From an uncultured Porphyromonas sp. (GTDB lineage Bacteria; Bacteroidota; Bacteroidia; Bacteroidales; Porphyromonadaceae), in NCBI GenBank assembly GCA_900539155.1, contig UQBE01000060.1, positions 1 through 7,991 on the forward strand: a stretch of 7,991 nucleotides of DNA, in the 5' to 3' direction. The position numbers were made by a program, and so were the translations under genes. Positions 1 through 6,309 of the stretch are shown piece by piece (position 1 is the stretch's first letter; every line of letters starts with the position of its first letter). The notes under the pieces were generated by a model. It saw nothing but the letters and a program-made list of their open reading frames with translations, was not told where the DNA came from and searched no databases.

Positions 1-40
1 CTACACAAGCTACGTCAGCACGACAATTCCACTCATCAAA

Positions 41-103
41 CGCTGTAACCCCGATATGTAGGGACGCACGGCTCGTGCGTCCGTTGTGTCAAAGGTTACA
101 GCG
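41..103. repeat. 10-bp inverted repeat enclosing the left REP hairpin
   Basis: CGCTGTAACC (41-50) is the exact reverse complement of GGTTACAGCG (94-103). As a stem it would enclose the left REP hairpin. It competes with the 26-bp pairing between the two REP copies, because 94-103 lies in the loop of that longer stem. The match is direct sequence observation; any role in folding or transcription is not shown. Confidence 0.5.
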
Positions 104-155
104 TCGCAGTATCTTAACGGGGATGGACGCACGAGCCGTGCGTCCCTACACATCG
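52..155. repeat. Pair of inverted REP-like palindromes (BIME-like unit)
   Basis: Two hairpin palindromes lie in opposite orientation. The left one is GTAG (58-61) followed by a 9-bp stem, GGACGCACG (62-70), a GCT loop and CGTGCGTCC (74-82). The right one (125-149) is its reverse complement and ends in CTAC. Bases 57-82 and 125-150 are perfect complements over 26 bp. Allowing one mismatch, the pairing extends to 52-82 with 125-155 (30 of 31). A 42-bp spacer lies between them. A GTAG tetranucleotide followed by a hairpin is the known layout of REP elements, which are mobilised in trans by IS200-like REP-associated tyrosine transposases (RAYT). Two facing copies form a BIME. No transposase lies in this window, so membership of a RAYT-mobilised family is inferred. 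Confidence 0.75.
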
Positions 156-196
156 TTACTCGTGAGACTTGCGGAGGCTTCGTAGTGTGATGAATC

Positions 197-227
197 TTTG
201 CGACAGTCTTCTTTTTCCTTACCTTTG
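197..227 (+). promoter_or_regulatory. Bacteroidetes-type promoter upstream of queD
   Basis: TTTG (197-200) and TAccTTTG (220-227) are separated by 19 bp. They match the known Bacteroidetes primary sigma factor consensus, TTTG near -33 and TAnnTTTG near -7. Transcription would begin around 233-235, leaving only a few bases before the queD ATG at 240. The queD transcript would therefore be almost leaderless. This is the only convincing promoter seen in front of the eight-gene run. Confidence 0.7.
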
Positions 228-239
228 TGACACTTAACT

Positions 240-665
240 ATGACGACAGTAGAGAGATATCACGATATAAGTATGGGACACCGTGTCGTGGGACACGAGT
301 CGAAGTGTCGCCACCTACACGGACACAACTACCGAATACACTTCACCTGCTCCGCAGCACAGCTCGATGAGCTGGGACGGGTGATAGACTTTGGCGTAAT
401 CAAGGAGCTACTCTGCATGTGGCTGGAGGAGCATTGGGACCACAAGATGATGATCTATGATGAGGACCCACTACTCCCCTCGCTGCGGGAGCTGGTGCCT
501 GAGGATCTGGTCGTGGTGCCCTTTAATCCGACGGCCGAAGCCATGGCGCAATACCTCGTCGAGACGGTTGCTCCCGCACAACTTGCCGGCACGGGCGTGA
601 CGCTCGTCAGTTGCCGTGTCGAGGAGACGGCACGATGCAGCGCTACCTACTCACTACCTATATAG
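240..665 (+). CDS. queD: 6-carboxy-5,6,7,8-tetrahydropterin synthase QueD
   Basis: A cytoplasmic zinc enzyme of the 6-pyruvoyl-tetrahydropterin synthase fold. It converts dihydroneopterin triphosphate to 6-carboxytetrahydropterin, the second step from GTP to preQ0 and queuosine. Zinc ligands H14, H27 and H29 are visible; the last two are in the CxxxHGH motif with catalytic C23. The D67-H68 pair, the PTAE motif (97-100) and the E129-T130 pterin-binding region near the C terminus are also present. The length, 141 residues, is normal for bacterial QueD. The ATG lies just downstream of a good promoter, and no other start suits the N-terminal strand. The next gene, queE, starts one base after this stop codon, which supports the preQ0 assignment over a eukaryotic-type PTPS. 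queC is not in the window. The family assignment is secure. Confidence 0.93.
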   Translation: MTTVERYHDISMGHRVVGHESKCRHLHGHNYRIHFTCSAAQLDELGRVIDFGVIKELLCMWLEEHWDHKMMIYDEDPLLPSLRELVPEDLVVVPFNPTAEAMAQYLVETVAPAQLAGTGVTLVSCRVEETARCSATYSLPI

Positions 666-666
666 T

Positions 667-1272
667 ATGCAGCCGCTACCGGTCAACGAGATTTTCTACA
701 GTCTCCAGGGCGAGGGAGGACAGATGGGACGCGCGATGCTCTTCGTGCGTCTCTCGGGGTGCAATCTCTCCTGCGACTACTGCGACACAGACTTTGCGGG
801 GCATCGGCTCATGACCGCTTCGGAGATTTTGGCCAAACTGGAGAGCTATCCCTGCCGTGACATTCTTTGGACTGGTGGCGAACCGACCTTAGCACTGCGG
901 GAGGAGCATATAGCATTCTTTCACGAGCAGGGCTATCGTCAGTCTATCGAGACAAATGGCACACGCTCCGTGCCTCGGGGACTGGACTACGTCACTTGTT
1001 CGCCCAAGCCAGAAGCAATAAGTGGCCTGCGGGAGCGTTTTGTAGATAATTACCCTGACGGCATTGATGAGGTGCGCTGGCCACTACAACTAGGCGCTCC
1101 ACTACCGCCACCCATTGAGCAGTTGGTGCGGGCACGTCGTTACTACGTCAGCCCCGTAGAGGAGACGGGCGTGGAGATGTCGGCCGTTGTGGCACGCTGT
1201 ATGGACTTCGTCTTAGCCCACCCCGAGTGGCGGCTCAGCGTACAGCTACACAAGTTGCTAGGGTTTCGCTAA
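667..1272 (+). CDS. queE: 7-carboxy-7-deazaguanine synthase QueE (radical SAM)
   Basis: A radical SAM enzyme that converts 6-carboxytetrahydropterin, the QueD product, into 7-carboxy-7-deazaguanine on the way to preQ0. The protein has 201 residues. It has the N-terminal substrate region NEIFYSLQGEG (7-17), the [4Fe-4S] cysteines C32, C36 and C39 in CNLSCDYCDT, the SAM-binding TGGEP motif (69-73), IETNG in the middle, and the family ending QLHKLLGFR. The frame is open upstream to 616, but the ATG at 667 gives the normal N terminus and lies one base after the queD stop, which indicates translational coupling. The compact length, with little beyond the core, is normal for QueE. The product could feed queuosine in tRNA or, in some bacteria, 7-deazaguanine DNA modification; nothing here points to the latter. 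Confidence 0.93.
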   Translation: MQPLPVNEIFYSLQGEGGQMGRAMLFVRLSGCNLSCDYCDTDFAGHRLMTASEILAKLESYPCRDILWTGGEPTLALREEHIAFFHEQGYRQSIETNGTRSVPRGLDYVTCSPKPEAISGLRERFVDNYPDGIDEVRWPLQLGAPLPPPIEQLVRARRYYVSPVEETGVEMSAVVARCMDFVLAHPEWRLSVQLHKLLGFR

Positions 1273-1287
1273 GTAAACGGTTTAACC

Positions 1288-3285
1288 ATGAAAGTCTCGT
1301 CGTCACATATTCGCTGGTTGCTCGTGCTACTCCCGTGCGCTATGGTGCTCTGTAGCTTGATGAGCTGCAAGAGTGTGACGCTGAGCAAGGCGGAGCTGTA
1401 CGACCATACGGGACGCTATGCCCTCGCAGCCGATAGCTACTACACGCTCTACCGCAAGACCTCTCGCAAGAAGCCGGAGCGACGGGCTTACCTAGCTTTC
1501 AAAGCAGCAGAGAATTACCGACGACTGGGCAACACGCCCCGCGCGCTCAACTGCTACAACCTAGCTCTCTCGGGCGACTATCCCGACTCGATCCTCCATC
1601 TACGCATTGCTCAGGAGCTACAACAGCTAGCGCGCTGGCGGGAGGCGGGCAAAGCTTACGAGCAGTTCCTGGAGTACTACCCGCACGACTACTTCGGACG
1701 TATAGGCCTGGAGAGCGTGCGTCAGGCCGATTCGCTCCTCGCCAATCCAACAGGGCACACGGTCGAGACGGATCGACTCTTGATTTCTCCCTATGCGGAG
1801 TTTGCCCCTTGCTATGCTCCCGATGGCACGGCACTCTACTTCACCAGTAGCCGTGTGCCTCTCCGTGACATGCTGCAGGAGAGCGAGGTGACGGGGCTGG
1901 GGACGAACAATCTCTATATGATTAAGCAGGACGCTGCGGGCAAGTGGTCCCGTCCCGACAGCGTGCCGGGCAGTGTCAATACGCCCGAAGATGAGGGTAC
2001 CCCCTCCATCACATCAGACGGCAACACGCTCTACTACTCCTACGCTGAGCAAAGCTCCACCTACGACCGCACCGTGCAGATCTACAAAGCCTCCAAGTCT
2101 AGCCAAGGGGGCTGGGGCAAAGGCGAGCGCGTACCCATCTGGGAGGACTCGCTACGTATGGCGGCGCACCCTGCCATCGACGCTTCGGGACGATACCTTT
2201 ACTTCGTGAGTGAGGGGGCTGGTCTGGGTGGCAAAGACCTTTACCGCATAGCCCTCAGCGAGCACGGATGGGGCAAGCCAGAGAACCTCGGCAACGATAT
2301 CAATACGCCTGGCGACGAACTCTTCCCCACGATGGTGGGCGACAGTACCCTGTACTTCTCCTCCAATGGACGTGTGGGGCTGGGCGGACTAGACCTATAC
2401 AAAGCGCAGATGGACTCGCTCGGCGGGTGGCAGGTGACGCATCTGGGCGCTCCGATGAACTCCCCCGCCGATGACTACGCACTCACCTTCGCACCGAAGC
2501 CACAGTCGGGCTTAGCGGAGGAGGGCTACCTCTCCTCGACTCGTGGCGACCAGCGCGGACGACCACATCTCTACCGCTTCTCATTGCCCGCCACCATCAT
2601 CCGTATCGATGGCTTCGTGATGGACCGTGAGGGGTACGGCATCCCGCAGGCGACGGTACGCATTGCCGATGAGCAGGGCTTGCTCGCCACGCCCATTGTC
2701 TCGACACGTGATGACGGCTCTTTCGTCCTTGAGATTGCCGGGTCCAACCGCTACGTGCTACACGCCTCGCACCCGGACTACCTCAACCAATACATGCCGC
2801 TCGTGACCGACAGCGCCACCGAGAGCACCGACTACTTAGTCGACTTTTACCTAGCTTCGCGCCTGCACTCGGAGCAGATCCACGACATCTACTACGACTT
2901 TGACCGAGCTTCGCTACGCCCCGAGGGCAAGAAGAGCCTCGACTACCTCGTCACGCTCCTAGAGCAAAACCCCGACGTGCGCCTCGAGCTGAGCAGTAAC
3001 ACCGACCGCAAGGGTTCGCAGGCATACAATCAGAAGCTCTCGCAGCGTCGTGCGCAGAGTGTCGTCGACTACCTCATCGCCAAGGGCATTGCCGCCGACC
3101 GCCTAGAGGCTCGTGGCTACGGCAAGGAGCGTCCCTACGTAGTGACCAAAGGGATGGCGGCGCGATTCGATTGGCTGCCCGAGGGGCAGGAGCTAACGGC
3201 TGAATGGGTCGGCACGCTGACCGAAGAGCAGCAGGTCGTCTGCGACCAGCTCAACCGTCGCACTGAGTTTACCGTCATACAATAA
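1288..3285 (+). CDS. porE: PorE-like OmpA-family outer-membrane lipoprotein (type IX secretion)
   Basis: A 665-residue envelope protein with a lipoprotein signal peptide: hydrophobic residues 10-25 and a lipobox ending in C27. TPR-like helices occupy about 33-150. A five-bladed PD40-type beta-propeller (about 165-435) shows repeated motifs such as APDGTALYFTSS and GGKDLYRI. A carboxypeptidase-regulatory-like beta domain follows at about 437-525. The C-terminal OmpA-like peptidoglycan-binding domain (about 532-625) begins with YYDFD and carries the likely diaminopimelate-binding D573 and R588. The tail includes NRRTEF, common in Bacteroidetes OmpA-like proteins. This order and length match P. 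gingivalis PorE (PG1058), known to bind peptidoglycan and associate with PorP in the type IX secretion system. No porP is adjacent. A paralogous OmpA/PD40 lipoprotein with another role is the alternative. The OmpA-family call is firm; PorE orthology is probable. It lies 15 bp after queE. Confidence 0.78.
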   Translation: MKVSSSHIRWLLVLLPCAMVLCSLMSCKSVTLSKAELYDHTGRYALAADSYYTLYRKTSRKKPERRAYLAFKAAENYRRLGNTPRALNCYNLALSGDYPDSILHLRIAQELQQLARWREAGKAYEQFLEYYPHDYFGRIGLESVRQADSLLANPTGHTVETDRLLISPYAEFAPCYAPDGTALYFTSSRVPLRDMLQESEVTGLGTNNLYMIKQDAAGKWSRPDSVPGSVNTPEDEGTPSITSDGNTLYYSYAEQSSTYDRTVQIYKASKSSQGGWGKGERVPIWEDSLRMAAHPAIDASGRYLYFVSEGAGLGGKDLYRIALSEHGWGKPENLGNDINTPGDELFPTMVGDSTLYFSSNGRVGLGGLDLYKAQMDSLGGWQVTHLGAPMNSPADDYALTFAPKPQSGLAEEGYLSSTRGDQRGRPHLYRFSLPATIIRIDGFVMDREGYGIPQATVRIADEQGLLATPIVSTRDDGSFVLEIAGSNRYVLHASHPDYLNQYMPLVTDSATESTDYLVDFYLASRLHSEQIHDIYYDFDRASLRPEGKKSLDYLVTLLEQNPDVRLELSSNTDRKGSQAYNQKLSQRRAQSVVDYLIAKGIAADRLEARGYGKERPYVVTKGMAARFDWLPEGQELTAEWVGTLTEEQQVVCDQLNRRTEFTVIQ

Positions 3286-3305
3286 TATATAGAGTGACCT
3301 AAGCA

Positions 3306-3872
3306 ATGATACATTACCAAGCGGACCCAGACCTAGCGGGCGTCTACCTCATCGAGCCAGACTGCTACGGCGATGCGCGTGGCTACTTCGCCGAGACTTA
3401 CCGCACGGCAGACTTTGCAGCGACCGTCTCGCCTAGACCATGGGTGCAGGAAAACGAATCCTCCTCCGTCCGTGGCGTCTTGCGGGGTCTGCACCTCCAG
3501 CGAGGCGAAGCTAGTCAGGCGAAGCTGGTGCGTTGCGTGGTGGGCGATATTATTGACCTAATCGTTGACCTACGACGAGGCAGTAGCACTTACGGGCAGT
3601 GGCGCAGCTATCATCTCTCGGAGACAAACCATCGGCAGCTCTACATCCCGAGAGAGTTTGCGCACGGCTTCCTCGTGCTCTCGGAGCAAGCGAAGTTTCT
3701 CTACAAAGTGGACAACGGCTACGCCCCCGAGAGCGAGCTCTGCATACGCTATGACGACCCACAGCTGGCGATACCCTGGGAGTCGTGGGGCATCGCACCC
3801 GAAGAGCTAATCCTTTCGGATAAAGACCTACGGGGCATCTCCCTAGCCGACTACACCGCATCACGCTTTTGA
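3306..3872 (+). CDS. rfbC: dTDP-4-dehydrorhamnose 3,5-epimerase RfbC/RmlC
   Basis: A cytoplasmic cupin epimerase that inverts C3 and C5 of dTDP-4-keto-6-deoxyglucose, the third step toward dTDP-L-rhamnose for surface polysaccharide. The protein has 188 residues, normal for the family. Visible motifs are DARGYFAE (23-30), QEN (48-50), RGLHLQ with catalytic H63 (60-65), the strand DIIDLIVDLRRGS, IPREFAHGF (114-122), Y133 and Y139 in the active-site loop, YAPE, and LSDKD (170-174), whose D172 would pair with H63. The start, ATG at 3306, lies 20 bp after the porE-like stop and gives a standard N terminus. rfbB follows after 11 bp. The substrate-producing partner is therefore adjacent, although rfbC precedes rfbB. 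No catalytic residue appears lost. Confidence 0.94.
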   Translation: MIHYQADPDLAGVYLIEPDCYGDARGYFAETYRTADFAATVSPRPWVQENESSSVRGVLRGLHLQRGEASQAKLVRCVVGDIIDLIVDLRRGSSTYGQWRSYHLSETNHRQLYIPREFAHGFLVLSEQAKFLYKVDNGYAPESELCIRYDDPQLAIPWESWGIAPEELILSDKDLRGISLADYTASRF

Positions 3873-3883
3873 TACCTTACGCT

Positions 3884-5029
3884 ATGACCTCATACCGACA
3901 TACATACGCCGTGACTGGAGCTGCTGGCTTCATCGGCACTAACCTCGCTTACTACCTGAGCGAAGCCCTTGCCCCCGACGAGCGGATCGTCCTGATTGAC
4001 AAACTAACCTATGCGGGCAACTACCGCTCCATCGAGCCGCTCATTGACAACGAACGGATCATCTTCGTGCAGGCAGACATCTGCGATTCCGAAGCGATGG
4101 ACGACCTCTTCACCCGCTATGCGCCACACTACTTGATTAATCTTGCGGCAGAGAGCCACGTCGATCGGAGCATCGAGGACCCTGCCATCTTCGTACGCAC
4201 CAATATCCTCGGCGTGCAGACCTTGCTAGACACCATTCGCAACCATTGGTCTACGACCAGTGGGCGAGGCTCTTATCCCGTATGGCAGGAAGGACGCATG
4301 ATGTTGCAGGTCTCTACGGACGAGGTGTACGGTTCACTTGGCAAGGAAGGATTCTTTGTGGAGAGCACACCCCTTGACCCGCGCAGTCCATACAGTGCTG
4401 CGAAAGCTTCGGCCGACCTTCTCTGCCAAGCAGCCGTTCACACGCACCATGCACCAGTCGTCTGGACCAGATGCTCGAACAACTACGGGCCCTACCAATT
4501 CCCCGAGAAGCTCATACCGCTCGTCATCCGTCAGTGTCTCCTCGGTAAGGAGATACCGATCTACGGCACGGGCGAGAATGTGCGTGACTGGCTTTACGTG
4601 ACCGACCATTGTCGTGCGCTGCACCTCGTGGTGACCCAGGGGAAAGCGGGTACGGCATACAATATCGGTGGGCACAACGAACATACCAATCTAGAGATAG
4701 TCCGCATCATCATCGACCAGCTACACGACCGTCTGAGCAAAGAGCCGGCACGCGCCGAGCGTATCTCTGAAATCTTAGGTTCTCAGGTTCAGCCCGAGCT
4801 AATCAACGAGCAACTGATCACCTTCGTTCGTGATCGTCTCGGTCACGACGCTCGCTACGGCATCGACCCCACCTTCATTCATCAGGAGCTAGGGTGGCTC
4901 CCCTCGATCCCCTTTGCTGAGGGCATCGGCTACACGATCGACTGGTACCTCGACCACTTCGACTGGGTCAAGGGCATCACCGACGAAGACTACCAGCACT
5001 ACTACCAGCAGATGTACAGCGGACGATGA
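3884..5029 (+). CDS. rfbB: dTDP-glucose 4,6-dehydratase RfbB/RmlB
   Basis: An NAD-dependent short-chain dehydrogenase-type enzyme that converts dTDP-glucose to dTDP-4-keto-6-deoxyglucose, the substrate of RfbC. The Rossmann motif G12xxG15xxG18 (TGAAGFIG), the catalytic T145-D146-E147 (STDEVYG) and Y170xxxK174 (YSAAK) are all present, as are NNYGPYQFPEKLIPL, GENVRDWLYV and a C-terminal DRLGHDARYGID block at 317-328. The 381-residue product is somewhat longer than classical enzymes of about 355. The extra residues are an insert before the TDE motif and another after residue 275. The frame is open upstream from a TTG at 3869, which would overlap the rfbC stop, but the ATG at 3884 gives the better N terminus. 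The stop overlaps the next start in ATGA. Neither rfbA nor rfbD is in the window. Confidence 0.94.
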   Translation: MTSYRHTYAVTGAAGFIGTNLAYYLSEALAPDERIVLIDKLTYAGNYRSIEPLIDNERIIFVQADICDSEAMDDLFTRYAPHYLINLAAESHVDRSIEDPAIFVRTNILGVQTLLDTIRNHWSTTSGRGSYPVWQEGRMMLQVSTDEVYGSLGKEGFFVESTPLDPRSPYSAAKASADLLCQAAVHTHHAPVVWTRCSNNYGPYQFPEKLIPLVIRQCLLGKEIPIYGTGENVRDWLYVTDHCRALHLVVTQGKAGTAYNIGGHNEHTNLEIVRIIIDQLHDRLSKEPARAERISEILGSQVQPELINEQLITFVRDRLGHDARYGIDPTFIHQELGWLPSIPFAEGIGYTIDWYLDHFDWVKGITDEDYQHYYQQMYSGR

Positions 5030-5583
5030 AGGTCTACGGCATAGATGACCAGACGTGGCTCTTTTACAAAGGCGAAGCACTCCTTCGCCCGGGCTACCCT
5101 TTCTTCGTTCCACACCTCGAAGCGGAGTGGTGTGCCATCCCTTCGCTCGCCATCAAGATAGGACGGACGGGCAAGTGCGTGGCACCGCCCTTTGCCGAGC
5201 GATACATCGAGGCGTGCGCCGCTGGCTGGGACATCACCTGTCGCTCGCTACTCGCTGAGCTACGCGAGACGGGCGCTCCTTGGGAGCGCGCTAAGGTGTA
5301 CGACGGCAGTGCCGTAGCCCTCGACTGGCAACCCCTTGACACAGCGCTCGCAGAGCACTTCACGCTAACCCTCTCCGAGCAGAGCTGGACGCTCTCCCAC
5401 ACAGCGGTCAGCCAAGCGCTCTCGCTCCTCTCCGAGTGCCTCACCATTCACACAGGCGACGTACTCCTACTCAACGCTATCCCCATAGCAGCGGCTCCCG
5501 CCATTGCTCCCGAGCAACAGCTCTCCCTCACGCTACAAGCAGGCGAAAAGCTTCGCACTACCACACTCCTACGCATCAAGTAA
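5026..5583 (+). CDS. Degenerate fumarylacetoacetate hydrolase (FAH)-like protein, probable pseudoenzyme
   Basis: A 185-residue protein with no signal peptide or membrane segment. It resembles the short FAH-family proteins of Bacteroidetes. PFFVP (25-29), IGRTGK (45-50), FAERY (56-60), the GWDITCR block (67-73) and PWERAKVYDGSAV (85-97) line up with FAH segments. The alignment is from memory. In it the metal-binding ExE pair falls on I38-P39-S40, so both glutamates are gone. D69, R73 and K90, equivalent to mammalian FAH D233, R237 and K253, are kept. The glutamine equivalent to Q240 is L76, and the GTPxG loop near the C terminus is replaced by LNAIPI (149-154). The N-terminal segment before residue 20 also looks shortened. 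I infer loss of metal-dependent hydrolase or decarboxylase activity; the function is unknown. Its start overlaps the rfbB stop (ATGA), and rpe follows after 36 bp, so it is co-expressed and not a stray ORF. Confidence 0.72.
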   Translation: MKVYGIDDQTWLFYKGEALLRPGYPFFVPHLEAEWCAIPSLAIKIGRTGKCVAPPFAERYIEACAAGWDITCRSLLAELRETGAPWERAKVYDGSAVALDWQPLDTALAEHFTLTLSEQSWTLSHTAVSQALSLLSECLTIHTGDVLLLNAIPIAAAPAIAPEQQLSLTLQAGEKLRTTTLLRIK

Positions 5584-5619
5584 AGCATCAATATCGAATC
5601 GTCTTAAAACCCCTTCACT

Positions 5620-6267
5620 ATGGCTATTGTATCTCCCTCCCTCCTCAGTGCTGACTTCCTACATCTCGCCGACGAGATTACGATGATCAACGAGAGTCAG
5701 TGCGACTGGCTCCACATTGACGTGATGGATGGTGTATTTGTCCCGAATCTCTCCTTTGGCTTTCCCATCATTGAGGCGATACGCCCCATCTGTCAGAAGC
5801 CTCTCGACGTGCATCTGATGATCGTCGAGCCGTGGAAGTTCATCGACCAGTTTGCCAAGCTCGGCATCCACATTATGAACGTACACTACGAGGTGTGCCC
5901 TCACCTGCACCGCACGCTACGGGCTATCCGTGAGGCGGGTATGCGTCCAGCTGTCACGCTCAATCCGCATACCCCCGTGGAGCTTCTCACCGACATCCTC
6001 TGCGAAGCCGACATGGTGCTCCTTATGAGTGTCAACCCCGGCTACGGCGGGCAAAAGTTTATCGAGCACTCTGTTCGCAAGGTCGAGCGTCTGCGCAAAA
6101 TGATCCAAGAGCAGGGTCTCTCCACCCTCATACAGGTCGATGGCGGGGTCAACCTCGAGACGGGTCGCCAGCTCATCGAGGCGGGTGCCGACTCGCTCGT
6201 GGCGGGCAGTGCCGTCTTTAAGGCTCCCAGTCCTCAAGAGATGATTGCACAGCTACACGCCTTGTAA
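5620..6267 (+). CDS. rpe: Ribulose-phosphate 3-epimerase
   Basis: A cytoplasmic TIM-barrel enzyme that interconverts D-ribulose 5-phosphate and D-xylulose 5-phosphate in the pentose phosphate pathway. The 215 residues match the family length. Visible features are SPSLLSADF at the N terminus (5-13), metal ligands H32 and D34 in HIDVMDG, H64 in DVHLM, the MSVNPGYGGQKF phosphate-loop strand, and VDGGVN with catalytic and metal-binding D174. GSAVF near the C terminus forms the second phosphate-binding loop. D34 and D174 are the expected acid/base pair. The ATG at 5620 gives the conserved N terminus at once. comEC follows closely, with about 42 bp to its likely ATG; rpe beside comEC is, as I recall, a common arrangement in Bacteroidales. 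No unusual residue was seen. Confidence 0.95.
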   Translation: MAIVSPSLLSADFLHLADEITMINESQCDWLHIDVMDGVFVPNLSFGFPIIEAIRPICQKPLDVHLMIVEPWKFIDQFAKLGIHIMNVHYEVCPHLHRTLRAIREAGMRPAVTLNPHTPVELLTDILCEADMVLLMSVNPGYGGQKFIEHSVRKVERLRKMIQEQGLSTLIQVDGGVNLETGRQLIEAGADSLVAGSAVFKAPSPQEMIAQLHAL

Positions 6268-6309
6268 GTCACCTTGCACTACCTCGTCCGAGGGCTACAC
6301 GCCACAATC

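Noticed and set aside
1..48. Possible C-terminal tail of an upstream gene ending at the TAA at 46-48
   Set aside because: Only 15 codons are visible with no recognisable motif, and the adjacent frames are also open over this short span.
3..185. Open reading frame on the + strand running from the left edge to a TAG at 183-185
   Set aside because: It is open only because it passes through the two REP palindromes, shows no family motifs, and has no promoter or start context. It is very likely a by-product of the repeat.
616..666. Upstream extension of queE overlapping queD
   Set aside because: The added 17 residues have no similarity to QueE, while the ATG at 667 gives the standard N terminus and lies one base after the queD stop.
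1547..1834. Long minus-strand frames inside porE, rfbC, rfbB, the FAH-like gene, rpe and comEC
   Set aside because: They lie wholly inside well-supported genes, are rich in arginine and serine as expected of GC-rich antisense frames, and carry no domain motifs.
3869..3883. TTG start for rfbB overlapping the rfbC stop
   Set aside because: The ATG at 3884 lies just before the Rossmann strand at a normal distance, and TTG starts are uncommon in Bacteroidetes.
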